DNA of 10,020 nucleotides from Fen731 sp964354265 (GCA_964354265.1 CAYGYY010000075.1:1-10020), one strand, 5' to 3'; positions 1 to 6,401 are shown, counted from the first letter of the stretch. Notes: a model not told the origin generated them from the sequence alone. Numbers and translations: made by a program.

Positions 1-62
1 TGATTTATTCCCTGACAGGTGATTTCAAGGCCATCCACAGCGATCTTTAAATCAAAACCTTC
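1..62. other. Undecided edge of a neighbouring gene
   Basis: This edge stretch is open in one frame on each strand. On the plus strand a frame from base 3 reads to a TAA at 48-50 and would be the last 15 residues of a convergent gene. On the minus strand a frame beginning just after the stop of the neighbouring glycosyltransferase runs off the window edge, with a possible GTG start near base 22. A GAAGG-like sequence lies upstream of that GTG, but too far away for a normal ribosome binding site. Nothing recognisable is encoded, and only more sequence to the left can decide between the two. Confidence 0.25.
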
Positions 63-857
63 TTATTTTTTCCTTGAGTAACTGCGGTAATATCTTTCCT
101 TAATGATTGCCGGTTCCAGGCCTTTTTTAAAAGAATGCAAAGCCCAAAGTATAAGATAGGTCCTTTTCCAGAACGGATCGCCCTCTATACCCCTTGGAGT
201 TGTTATTGCCGGACCTGGAATCAGCGCTGTTTTTCCAATGGTCTTCATTCTTATGGAAAAATCAACGTCTGACATTATAGGAATATTTTTAAATCCCCCC
301 AGCTCATTAAAAGCGGATTTTTTTATGAATATTACACGGTCACCGAAATATATTCTGGTAATTAGGCTGTAAAGGTTTCCAAATAAAGAACTAATCCTGT
401 AGTAAAACCTGTTTCCTTTTACCAGGAGCGTAAATGCTCCTCCTATATAATCTTTATTCTTAAACTCTTTACCTTTTTTTAAAATGAATTTTTTTAAAAA
501 TCCTGCTGAAAACAAATCGCTGATTTTTTCAAAAGCTTTTCCAGGAAGGATGGTGTCGGCATGCAGGAATACCAGTGTCTCTCCCTTCGAATAATGAGCG
601 CCTTCATTTAGTTGCAGGGCAAGGTTTGGAAAGCCGGGTTTTATGATTTTAAAATTTTTTTGGAAAATAGTATTGCATCCATTTTTTAAAACCAGTTCTT
701 TCGCAATTTCAAGCGTTTTATCTGTGCTGCCACCATCTACAATTATTGTTTCAAAAGGGTACTTTTTATAAAAATGCTGCTGTTCCACAACACTTGCAAG
801 GCAAGCAGCAATATTTTTTTCTTCATTAAGAGCGGGTATCACTACAGAAAACTTCAT
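63..857 (-). CDS. Family 2 glycosyltransferase, rSAM/selenodomain-associated transferase 2 type
   Basis: Predicted cytoplasmic GT-A fold glycosyltransferase of 264 residues. The family 2 hallmarks are visible: SVVIPALNEE at residues 4-13, VDGGSTD at 40-46 for nucleotide-sugar binding, and FLHADT at 97-102, the DxD-like metal site. The PNLALQLNEGA stretch at 77-87 matches the position of the conserved QMNxGA block of the TIGR04283 group (rSAM/selenodomain-associated transferase 2), as I recall it. A lysine-rich insert lies near residues 121-135, and no clear membrane segment is visible. It is the last gene of the minus-strand cluster, 97 bases after the radical SAM gene. The ATG at 857 has no visible Shine-Dalgarno sequence. 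The family's donor and acceptor are not established as far as I know. By context it may glycosylate the radical SAM product; that is inference. Confidence 0.85.
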   Translation of the reverse strand: MKFSVVIPALNEEKNIAACLASVVEQQHFYKKYPFETIIVDGGSTDKTLEIAKELVLKNGCNTIFQKNFKIIKPGFPNLALQLNEGAHYSKGETLVFLHADTILPGKAFEKISDLFSAGFLKKFILKKGKEFKNKDYIGGAFTLLVKGNRFYYRISSLFGNLYSLITRIYFGDRVIFIKKSAFNELGGFKNIPIMSDVDFSIRMKTIGKTALIPGPAITTPRGIEGDPFWKRTYLILWALHSFKKGLEPAIIKERYYRSYSRKK

Positions 858-954
858 ATTATTATAATAGCAATTGGTATCAATATAATATCATCATGCT
901 TCAAAGGATTTCTTCCATAGCATTATCCAGGAAACATTAATTATCTATAATACA

Positions 955-1962
955 TTATTCAAGCAGGGCGCCATGACAGCTGCTTCCAGACCCGGCAGTG
1001 CAGGCCAGGCAGTGAATTCCGGTGAATATCTCTTTATCAAGCTTAAGTCTTTTTATTATAGAATCAGTACCAGAATAGTTTTTTTCGTTTTTTACTCTCC
1101 TGGCTTCTTCAAGAACTGAATCTATGTCGCTCCAGCCATTTGTCGGTAAATCCATCGCCAGGTTGAAATCACAATCATATAACCTGCCATCCCAGTTTAT
1201 TGTAACCTGGTTTAGGCACATAAGCTTTTTAAGGTTTTCCGGATTAAAATTTTCATTTAAAAGTTTTATGTAACCATCATAAGTATTTTCAGATTTTAAG
1301 CTTTCTGCAAACCTTCCCAGGGGTACATTTGTCATAGTAATAAGCCTGTTGAATTTAATCCCGAATTCGCTATTTAAGACTTCTTTATATTTTATTTCAA
1401 GCATTGACTGCTGGGGCGGCAATTTTGGCAGTACAGGATTAAAAACAAGATCAAGAGTTGGGCCTTCATTGACGCCATAACCGATTTTGTTTAATTTTTT
1501 TAATACAGCAATACTTGTATTGAATACCCCTTCGCCTCTTTGGACCCTAACTTCATCATCTTCGTAACACGGCAGTGAAGCAACAAGCGCGACATTGTTG
1601 TCATATAAAAACTTCAGGAATCCACCCGGGTTAAGGTGCCTGCCCTCGGCTGCAATATTTAATTCAAGAGCTGTCAGGTTTGTTCTCATGGAGATTCTTT
1701 TTACAAGCGGCCTGATACTTGCAATAATCTCATAAATATAAGGATTTAATTCGGGAGCGCCACCTGTAATTTCAAAGGAACAGGGTTTTATAATTTTCGT
1801 AAATTTAACAACTTTTGATATAAGTTTTGCGTCCAGTTTTTCTGTTCTTTCAGGGCCAGCTTTCAGGTGGCAGTGTGTGCAAACATGGTTACAATATAAG
1901 CCTATATTAAAACTTATATGGTTAATGCCCAATCTTTTTATATTTTTCAGTTTTTCGTTCAT
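955..1962 (-). CDS. arsS: ArsS-like radical SAM/Cys-rich protein
   Basis: Radical SAM enzyme of 335 residues. The iron-sulfur site CNHVCTHC supplies Cys24, Cys28 and Cys31 (CX3CX2C). EITGGAPELNP, near residues 64-74, is a signature of the ArsS / TIGR04167 group. The C-terminal half is Cys-rich: Cys249, then YDCDFN with Cys264, then HCLACTAGSGSSCHG with Cys318, Cys321 and Cys329, which probably bind extra iron-sulfur clusters. Characterised ArsS members join the deoxyadenosyl radical of SAM to dimethylarsenical, the first committed step to arsenosugars. Some relatives carry selenocysteine; this frame has no internal UGA and all visible sites are Cys. The two flanking genes are the transferase families named for association with it. 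No arsM methyltransferase or arsR is in the window, so the arsenic role rests on family identity. The ATG at 1962 has only a weak upstream purine run. Confidence 0.85.
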   Translation of the reverse strand: MNEKLKNIKRLGINHISFNIGLYCNHVCTHCHLKAGPERTEKLDAKLISKVVKFTKIIKPCSFEITGGAPELNPYIYEIIASIRPLVKRISMRTNLTALELNIAAEGRHLNPGGFLKFLYDNNVALVASLPCYEDDEVRVQRGEGVFNTSIAVLKKLNKIGYGVNEGPTLDLVFNPVLPKLPPQQSMLEIKYKEVLNSEFGIKFNRLITMTNVPLGRFAESLKSENTYDGYIKLLNENFNPENLKKLMCLNQVTINWDGRLYDCDFNLAMDLPTNGWSDIDSVLEEARRVKNEKNYSGTDSIIKRLKLDKEIFTGIHCLACTAGSGSSCHGALLE

Positions 1963-2013
1963 TTCTGCTAATAATGATTATATATAACTATTTAAGATAA
2001 GATAATATTTATT

Positions 2014-2769
2014 TTAAAAGATTTTTTGTTCTTTATTTAATTTATTAAGTATTTTTCTTGTATTTTTACAATATGAGTCTGGGATTACTTTTAAATCATT
2101 GTTCAATTTGACTAAATCCTTAATCTCATCTATATCATACCATTTTGGCAGCAGCATGTAGTTTAAGGATGATTTCTCAAGATTTGCTATTATATCACTT
2201 AAAGTATAGCTGGCGCTCCATCTTACTGAATTAAAAATGTCCGGACAGGTTTTTTTTACGCCGATTAGATAAAATCCCCCATCTTCTGCCGGACCCAGGA
2301 CTATATCTGTTTTTCCCAGGATAGAGAATGCTTCTTCTATATATTTTAAAGGAATTGCCGGACTGTCGGAACCGATTATTATTAATTTTACATTTCCGTA
2401 TGGAATGGAAGATCTATTTTCGCTATTGCTTTTATCTTCTATTAATTCTTTATTCATCGCATTTAAAAATCTATCCCCAAGATTTTTACCCTCCTGGATT
2501 TTTACCTGCCACTGTAGTATTTTCCCCTCTTTTTTACCCGGCCCTTTTACTGCACTTTGGCCAATTGTCCGGAAATATTCCAATGAGCCAGGCGGGGATA
2601 TATACATCACCTTCCTGTCAATATAGCTGATATCATTAATAAGCATAACGGTATCTTTAAGAAGTGATTCAGAAAGCTCCATAGCTTCGTCTCTGCTCAA
2701 ATTTGGAATAAGCCTGGTTTTGGTTTTTCCGGATTCTGGTTTTTTGGAAAAAATAACAAGTTTATTCAT
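2014..2769 (-). CDS. CofC-like glycosyltransferase (DUF2064), rSAM/selenodomain-associated transferase 1 type
   Basis: Predicted nucleotidyl/glycosyl transferase of the DUF2064 / TIGR04282 group, with a GT-A-like fold. Numbered from the chosen ATG, the N-terminus has the family motif SKKPESGKTKTRL, which corresponds to the usual FAKxPxPGxxKTRL. The centre has IIGSDSPAIP, with the metal-binding Asp. Next comes VLGPAEDGGFYLIG, the family's strongest signature, and near the end WYDIDEIKDL. I chose the ATG at 2769 (251 residues) because the family motif begins within three residues of it. A TTG at 2784 would add five residues, but AGGA lies only one base upstream of it, too close for a good ribosome binding site. 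It is the first gene of the cluster, 51 bases before arsS. The substrate is unknown; handling of a sugar in an arsenosugar-type pathway is inferred from neighbours. Confidence 0.85.
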   Translation of the reverse strand: MNKLVIFSKKPESGKTKTRLIPNLSRDEAMELSESLLKDTVMLINDISYIDRKVMYISPPGSLEYFRTIGQSAVKGPGKKEGKILQWQVKIQEGKNLGDRFLNAMNKELIEDKSNSENRSSIPYGNVKLIIIGSDSPAIPLKYIEEAFSILGKTDIVLGPAEDGGFYLIGVKKTCPDIFNSVRWSASYTLSDIIANLEKSSLNYMLLPKWYDIDEIKDLVKLNNDLKVIPDSYCKNTRKILNKLNKEQKIF

Positions 2770-2813
2770 ATTCTGGATATTCAAATCCTGTTAAAATATT
2801 ATTAATTAGAAAC

Positions 2814-2882
2814 CTGGATAAGATTAAAAGCCGCCATTACAGATATGGCCAGTAGATTTTAAATATTCGAGTAGCTATCCAG
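2814..2882 (-). promoter_or_regulatory. Candidate folded 5' leader of the arsS-type cluster
   Basis: Three inverted repeats are nested inside one another. CTGGATA at 2814-2820 pairs with TATCCAG at 2876-2882. TTAAAA at 2824-2829 pairs with TTTTAA at 2857-2862. GCCAT at 2833-2837 pairs with ATGGC at 2845-2849 around a 7-base loop. Read as minus-strand RNA, the outer helix would start about three bases after the predicted transcription start and end about 45 bases before the ATG. It matches no riboswitch class I recognise. The helices are short and the region is AT-rich, so chance is a real alternative. Confidence 0.3.
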
Positions 2883-2891
2883 ACTGTCCTT

Positions 2892-2919
2892 ATTATCATA
2901 TATTATATAATAAAATCAA
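2892..2919 (-). promoter_or_regulatory. Predicted sigma-70-type promoter of the minus-strand cluster
   Basis: On the minus strand, TTGATT (2919-2914) and GATAAT (2897-2892) are separated by 16 bases. They match the -35 and -10 consensus at 4/6 and 5/6 positions. Transcription would start near 2885, leaving a leader of roughly 100 bases. The match is moderate in very AT-rich DNA. Confidence 0.4.
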
Positions 2920-2940
2920 TATATTTTTATATACTACATA

Positions 2941-2969
2941 TTGATATATTTCTTTTTCTTCACTATAAT
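2941..2969 (+). promoter_or_regulatory. Predicted strong sigma-70-type promoter of rubrerythrin
   Basis: TTGATA at 2941-2946 and a perfect TATAAT at 2964-2969 are separated by exactly 17 bases, the optimal spacing. Transcription would start near 2976, giving a leader of about 53 bases that contains the PerR-type box and the ribosome binding site. Its -35 box is 21 bases from that of the divergent promoter. Confidence 0.7.
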
Positions 2970-2986
2970 ATAGAATACTCTATTTT

Positions 2987-3001
2987 TTATAATAATTATA
3001 A
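2987..3001. promoter_or_regulatory. PerR-type operator (perfect 7-1-7 inverted repeat)
   Basis: The 15 bases TTATAATAATTATAA match the Bacillus subtilis PerR box TTATAATNATTATAA at every defined position. The site lies about 11-25 bases downstream of the predicted rubrerythrin start, where a bound repressor would block transcription. PerR is the Fur-family peroxide sensor known to repress rubrerythrin-type genes in several anaerobes. No perR gene is in the window. AT-richness raises the chance of a random match, but the exact symmetry and placement argue for a real site. Confidence 0.65.
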
Positions 3002-3028
3002 TGAGGTAATAGTAATAAGGGAGGAACA

Positions 3029-3535
3029 ATGGTAAAAGAAGGTTCAAAAACACTTGCTAATTTAAAAGAAGCATTTGCAGGTGAATCACAGGCAAACAGG
3101 AAATATCTTGCTTTTGCTGCAAAAGCAGATGCTGAAGGGTATTCCCAGGCAGGAAAACTCTTCAGGGCAGCAGCAGACGCCGAGACTGTGCATGCGCTTG
3201 CTCATTTCAATGCAATGGAAGGCGTTGGCAGCACGAAAGAAAACCTCGAAGCTGCAGTAGGAGGAGAAACATTTGAGTTTAAGAACATGTATCCGGCAAT
3301 GATTACCGATGCTGGCGCAGAGAATGAAGATGTGGCACAGATTAGTTTCATGAATGCAAATGCAGTTGAGCAGGTTCATGCAAAACTTTACCAGAAATAT
3401 CTTGATAACCTTGCAAACATTCCTGCAACTGATATTTATGTATGCCAGGTTTGCGGAAATACTGTAGAGGGTGAAGCTCCTGACGTATGTCCGGTTTGTG
3501 CAGCTTCTAAAGATAAATTCAAAAAAATCATCTAG
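3029..3535 (+). CDS. rbr: Rubrerythrin
   Basis: Cytoplasmic non-haem iron peroxidase of 168 residues that reduces hydrogen peroxide in anaerobes. The N-terminal ferritin-like four-helix bundle carries the expected diiron ligands: Glu19 in AGESQANRKY, Glu52 and His55 in ETVH, Glu80/Glu83 in GGETFEF, and Glu114 and His117 in EQVH. The C-terminal rubredoxin-like domain has Cys139/Cys142 and Cys154/Cys157 in a CxxC...CxxC pattern for the electron-transfer iron. It is shorter than the classical protein of about 190 residues, but complete. The ATG at 3029 follows a strong Shine-Dalgarno AAGGGAGG at 3017-3024, the best in this window, which suggests high expression. It appears to be a single-gene unit with its own promoter and a PerR-type box, divergent from the arsS-type cluster. 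No strong terminator follows; only a small CCCT/AGGG hairpin is seen at 3584-3594. Confidence 0.95.
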   Translation: MVKEGSKTLANLKEAFAGESQANRKYLAFAAKADAEGYSQAGKLFRAAADAETVHALAHFNAMEGVGSTKENLEAAVGGETFEFKNMYPAMITDAGAENEDVAQISFMNANAVEQVHAKLYQKYLDNLANIPATDIYVCQVCGNTVEGEAPDVCPVCAASKDKFKKII

Positions 3536-3627
3536 CAGGTAAGTTTTAATAATAAAATAATAATTAAATTCTTTATTTTTCATCCCTGAAAGGGTTTAAA
3601 AACTTAAGGAATTATTATAAGCTAGAT

Positions 3628-3669
3628 ATGGGCTGGTTCCTGTTATAATTGTATCAGGTACCAGCTCAT
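3628..3669. repeat. Hyphenated inverted repeat enclosing the rsmI -10 box
   Basis: The arms GCTGGTTCCTG (3632-3642) and CAGGTACCAGC (3655-3665) are complementary at 10 of 11 positions, with one T-T mismatch and a 12-base spacer. Extending outward to 3628 and 3669 gives 13 of 15. The spacer contains the TATAAT box. It could be an operator for a dimeric regulator, or an RNA hairpin formed only in read-through transcripts from rubrerythrin. As a terminator it is doubtful because the downstream tract is mixed A and T. Confidence 0.55.
3641..3649 (+). promoter_or_regulatory. Extended -10 promoter of rsmI
   Basis: TG-T-TATAAT is a perfect extended -10 element. No good -35 box lies 17 bases upstream, as is common for extended -10 promoters. 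Transcription would start near 3656, giving a leader of only about 22 bases without a clear Shine-Dalgarno sequence before the ATG at 3678. Confidence 0.5.
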
Positions 3670-3677
3670 TATTTATT

Positions 3678-4637
3678 ATGGAAAAACAAAAAAAAACTGC
3701 AAATTTAAAAAATTCGATTTCTAAAACTGCAATTACTGAAACTGATAATTCCAGATTCCCAGGCCCGGTAACTGAGGATTTTAAAACTGCTGATATTAAA
3801 GACCCCCTTCTTTATATATGTGCAACCCCGATAGGAAACCTGTCTGATGCCAGCTTCAGGCTTATAGATACCCTTAAATCCGCAGGCTATATAATCGCCG
3901 AAGATACAAGGACAATTAGAAAGATTTTCGCCAGATACGGTATCTCAAAAAATCCGGAAAGTATCACAGGCTACCAGGACTATTCCAGTAACGCAAAAAT
4001 AGATCATATAATCAGTAAAATAAGGCAGTCCGGCATTTCCTGCCTGGTTTCAGAATCCGGAATGCCCCTGATACAGGATCCGGGTTATAAGATAATCAGG
4101 AGGTGCATTAAAGAGGGACTCAAAATATCTGTAATTCCTGGGCCCAATGCAGCACTTAGCGCCCTGGTTTTGTCAGGACTTGCGCCTGATAACTTCCTTT
4201 TTGCAGGTTTCCTGCCAAAAACTGCATCAAAAAGAAGGGAAAAGTTGCTTGAATTAGCATATCTATCTTATACAATGGTGTTTTATGAATCTCCTTTACG
4301 GGTTTCCGGCCTGCTTCATGAAATGCTAAAGGTTTTTGGAAACAGGCAGGCCTGCATTGCAAGGGAGCTTACAAAATTATACGAGGAAGTAAGGCGGGGC
4401 AACCTGGCAGAACTTATTGATTATGCTGATGCATCAAACCTGAAAGGGGAGGCAGTTGTTGTTGTCGAAGGTTATAAAAATGAGCCTATAAAAGATTTTA
4501 GCCAGGCTGATATACGAAAAGAATACCTGAAACTATCAGCGCAGAATATTCCAAGAAAAGATGCATTTAAAATCATCCAGTCAAGATATGATATAGACAG
4601 GCAAACATTGTATAATATCGCAATTGGCAAACCCTGA
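3678..4637 (+). CDS. rsmI: 16S rRNA (cytidine-1402-2'-O)-methyltransferase
   Basis: SAM-dependent enzyme that 2'-O-methylates C1402 of 16S rRNA in the decoding centre. It belongs to the tetrapyrrole methylase fold family. Signatures in order are CATPIGNLSDA at 48-58, AEDTR at 74-78, a SAM-loop block VSESGMPLIQDPGY, then PGPNAALSALVLSGL, FYESPLRV, ARELTKLYEEVRRG and KGEAVVVVEG. The SAM-loop block differs from the usual SDAGTPLISDPG at the D, A and T positions, but the PLIxDPG core is kept. About 43 residues precede the first conserved block, rich in Lys, Thr, Asn and Ser; typical members have a much shorter N-terminus. No alternative in-frame ATG, GTG or TTG lies between 3678 and the conserved core, so the extension is probably translated. 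The start has no clear ribosome binding site. metG follows after 85 bases. Confidence 0.93.
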   Translation: MEKQKKTANLKNSISKTAITETDNSRFPGPVTEDFKTADIKDPLLYICATPIGNLSDASFRLIDTLKSAGYIIAEDTRTIRKIFARYGISKNPESITGYQDYSSNAKIDHIISKIRQSGISCLVSESGMPLIQDPGYKIIRRCIKEGLKISVIPGPNAALSALVLSGLAPDNFLFAGFLPKTASKRREKLLELAYLSYTMVFYESPLRVSGLLHEMLKVFGNRQACIARELTKLYEEVRRGNLAELIDYADASNLKGEAVVVVEGYKNEPIKDFSQADIRKEYLKLSAQNIPRKDAFKIIQSRYDIDRQTLYNIAIGKP

Positions 4638-4722
4638 ATTTACTGAATAAAAAGAGATGCTGGAAAAACCGGGAAGATAAAACAGGCAATATGAAAACAC
4701 AACAGAATATACGAGGTAAGAA

Positions 4723-6282
4723 ATGATGAAAAAAGACGGTAAAGAAAAGTTCTATATAACCACTGCCATTCCTTATATGAACGCAAAGCTTCACCTTGGC
4801 CAGGTTTACGAGTTTATCCTTGCAGATGTTATGGCAAGGTACCAGAGGCTTCTTGGCAAAGATGTGTTTTTCCTTACCGGCTCTGATGAGCATGGCCAGA
4901 AGATATTCAAGACAGCTGCAGCCAAAGGAATCTCCCAGAAACAGTATGTTGATAATATGGTGGCTGATATGAAAAGAATACTGCAGCTCTACTGCATAAG
5001 CAATGATGCATTTATAAGGACTACAGATGAAGAACACGAAAAAATAGTCCAGAACATATACAATAAAATAAATGAAAATGGAGATGTGTATAAGAGCACT
5101 TATGAAGGATGGTACTGTGTTCCATGTGAAACATACTTCATGGACAGCCAGCTGCTGGAGGGCAAGTGTCCGCAATGTGGAAGGGATGCTGAATGGGTAA
5201 AAGAGGATAATTATTTTTTCAGGCTTTCAAAATACGAGGAAAAACTTACAAAACATATTGAGGAAAACCCCGGTTTTGTAATACCTGAGACCAGGCGCAA
5301 TGAAGTCCTGGGGCTGTTAAAGCAGGGTCTTAAAGATCTCAGCATTTCAAGGACGACGGTAAAATGGGGCATACAAATACCATTTGACCCGGAACAGTAC
5401 AGTTATGTCTGGGTCGATGCACTTATAAACTATATATCTGCGCTCGGTTACAGCAGTGATAATGACAGCCTATACCTGAAATACTGGCCTGCTGACCAGC
5501 AGCATATAGGAAAGGATATCCTGAAATTCCACACTGTAATATGGCCTGCACTACTGATGTCGCTGGGTGTCTCACTTCCAAAGCATGTGGTCATACATGG
5601 ATGGATAATGAAAGGTGAGGAAAAATTATCCAAGTCAAAAGGGATAACGCTTGACCCGGATGAGATGGCAGAAGATTATGGAGTCGATGCAATAAGATAT
5701 TTCTTTACAAGGGAAATATCATTCGGGCTCGATGGTTCCTTTACTGCTGATGCTATGCAGAAGCGATACAATGCAGAACTCAGCAATGATTACGGAAACC
5801 TGGTTTCAAGGACGCTTGCAATGCTGGATAAATACCGCAACGGTATAATACCTTCAAAAACTGAAGGAGATGCAGGGTTAAGGCAGAAATGGGAAAAAAC
5901 AAGGGGTGGTGCGATAAAAGCCATCTTAAACTTCAATTATACTGATTGCCTGATTTATATATGGGAATTCATAAATATGGCTAACAAATATATAGAGGAC
6001 AGCAAACCATGGGAGCTTGCAAAGAGCGCTGAAGAAGCGGAAGCAAAAAAACTGGATAATATCCTTTACAGCCTTGCTGAATCCATAAGGCTATCAACGC
6101 TTCTGACAAGTCCTTTCATGCCGGCAATGAGCAGAAAAGTATTCAGGCAGATTGGCATAGATTTAAATCCTGACGAGGCTATTCTGGACGAGTATGGCAA
6201 TTGGGGCGATTTTGCCGGAAACACCAGGACAGGCGTAAGGGAAATACTGTTTCCAAGAATAGAAAATGAAAAGAAGAATTAA
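4723..6282 (+). CDS. metG: Methionyl-tRNA synthetase
   Basis: Class I aminoacyl-tRNA synthetase that charges tRNA-Met for initiation and elongation. The 519 residues hold the Rossmann catalytic core with AIPYMNAKLHLGQ at 15-27 (the HIGH region, here HLGQ), FFLTGSDEHGQK at 49-60, and KLSKS at 301-305 (the KMSKS loop). A zinc knuckle has Cys132/Cys135 and Cys149/Cys152. The alpha-helical anticodon-binding domain follows. The C-terminal Trbp111-like tRNA-binding domain found in longer bacterial enzymes is absent, as in the short actinobacterial type. Two ATGs are adjacent: GAGGT at 4713-4717 is 5 bases from the one at 4723 and 8 bases from the one at 4726, so the second may be used. No T-box is visible in the short gap after rsmI. 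Confidence 0.96.
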   Translation: MMKKDGKEKFYITTAIPYMNAKLHLGQVYEFILADVMARYQRLLGKDVFFLTGSDEHGQKIFKTAAAKGISQKQYVDNMVADMKRILQLYCISNDAFIRTTDEEHEKIVQNIYNKINENGDVYKSTYEGWYCVPCETYFMDSQLLEGKCPQCGRDAEWVKEDNYFFRLSKYEEKLTKHIEENPGFVIPETRRNEVLGLLKQGLKDLSISRTTVKWGIQIPFDPEQYSYVWVDALINYISALGYSSDNDSLYLKYWPADQQHIGKDILKFHTVIWPALLMSLGVSLPKHVVIHGWIMKGEEKLSKSKGITLDPDEMAEDYGVDAIRYFFTREISFGLDGSFTADAMQKRYNAELSNDYGNLVSRTLAMLDKYRNGIIPSKTEGDAGLRQKWEKTRGGAIKAILNFNYTDCLIYIWEFINMANKYIEDSKPWELAKSAEEAEAKKLDNILYSLAESIRLSTLLTSPFMPAMSRKVFRQIGIDLNPDEAILDEYGNWGDFAGNTRTGVREILFPRIENEKKN

Positions 6283-6341
6283 CACAGAGATAAGGCCCTA
6301 TAGATTTTTTTATTAAAATTGCTTTATATAAATTTTTAATG

Positions 6342-6375
6342 TGATATCATTTAATAGTATCATTATTGATATCAT
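6342..6375. promoter_or_regulatory. Candidate autoregulatory operator of the toxin-antitoxin pair
   Basis: TATCAT occurs three times, at 6345-6350, 6358-6363 and 6370-6375, spaced 13 and 12 bases apart. The outer two are embedded in the palindrome TGATATCA (6342-6349 and 6367-6374). Evenly spaced short repeats just upstream of a ribbon-helix-helix antitoxin gene are typical of the sites bound by the antitoxin or toxin-antitoxin complex. No convincing -35/-10 pair was seen with it. Confidence 0.5.
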
Positions 6376-6401
6376 TTTTAAAAAGGCGGAGATTCGACAG
6401 G

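Noticed and set aside
2328..2630. Plus-strand open frames over the DUF2064 gene
   Set aside because: They are antisense shadows of a gene with clear family motifs, and the translations have no recognisable domain.
2890..2913. Second PerR-like site (TTATTAT with ATAATAA)
   Set aside because: The half-sites are separated by 10 bases instead of one, and the region is almost pure A and T, so this is most likely compositional.
3086..3583. Minus-strand 165-codon frame across rubrerythrin
   Set aside because: It lies opposite a certain gene, is Cys/Phe/Ile-rich in an unpatterned way, and has no ribosome binding site or homologous motif.
3584..3597. Terminator after rubrerythrin
   Set aside because: CCCT and AGGG with a three-base loop form only a 4-base-pair stem followed by three Ts, too weak to call.
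4638..4722. T-box riboswitch upstream of metG
   Set aside because: The gap after rsmI is only 85 bases and contains no T-box core or specifier-loop structure.
4573..5175. Minus-strand 200-codon frame over the rsmI-metG junction
   Set aside because: It is an antisense shadow of metG. The hydrophobic stretches come from reverse-reading AT-rich codons.
6283..6320. Terminator after metG
   Set aside because: There is a T-rich tract near 6305, but no convincing GC-rich stem before it.
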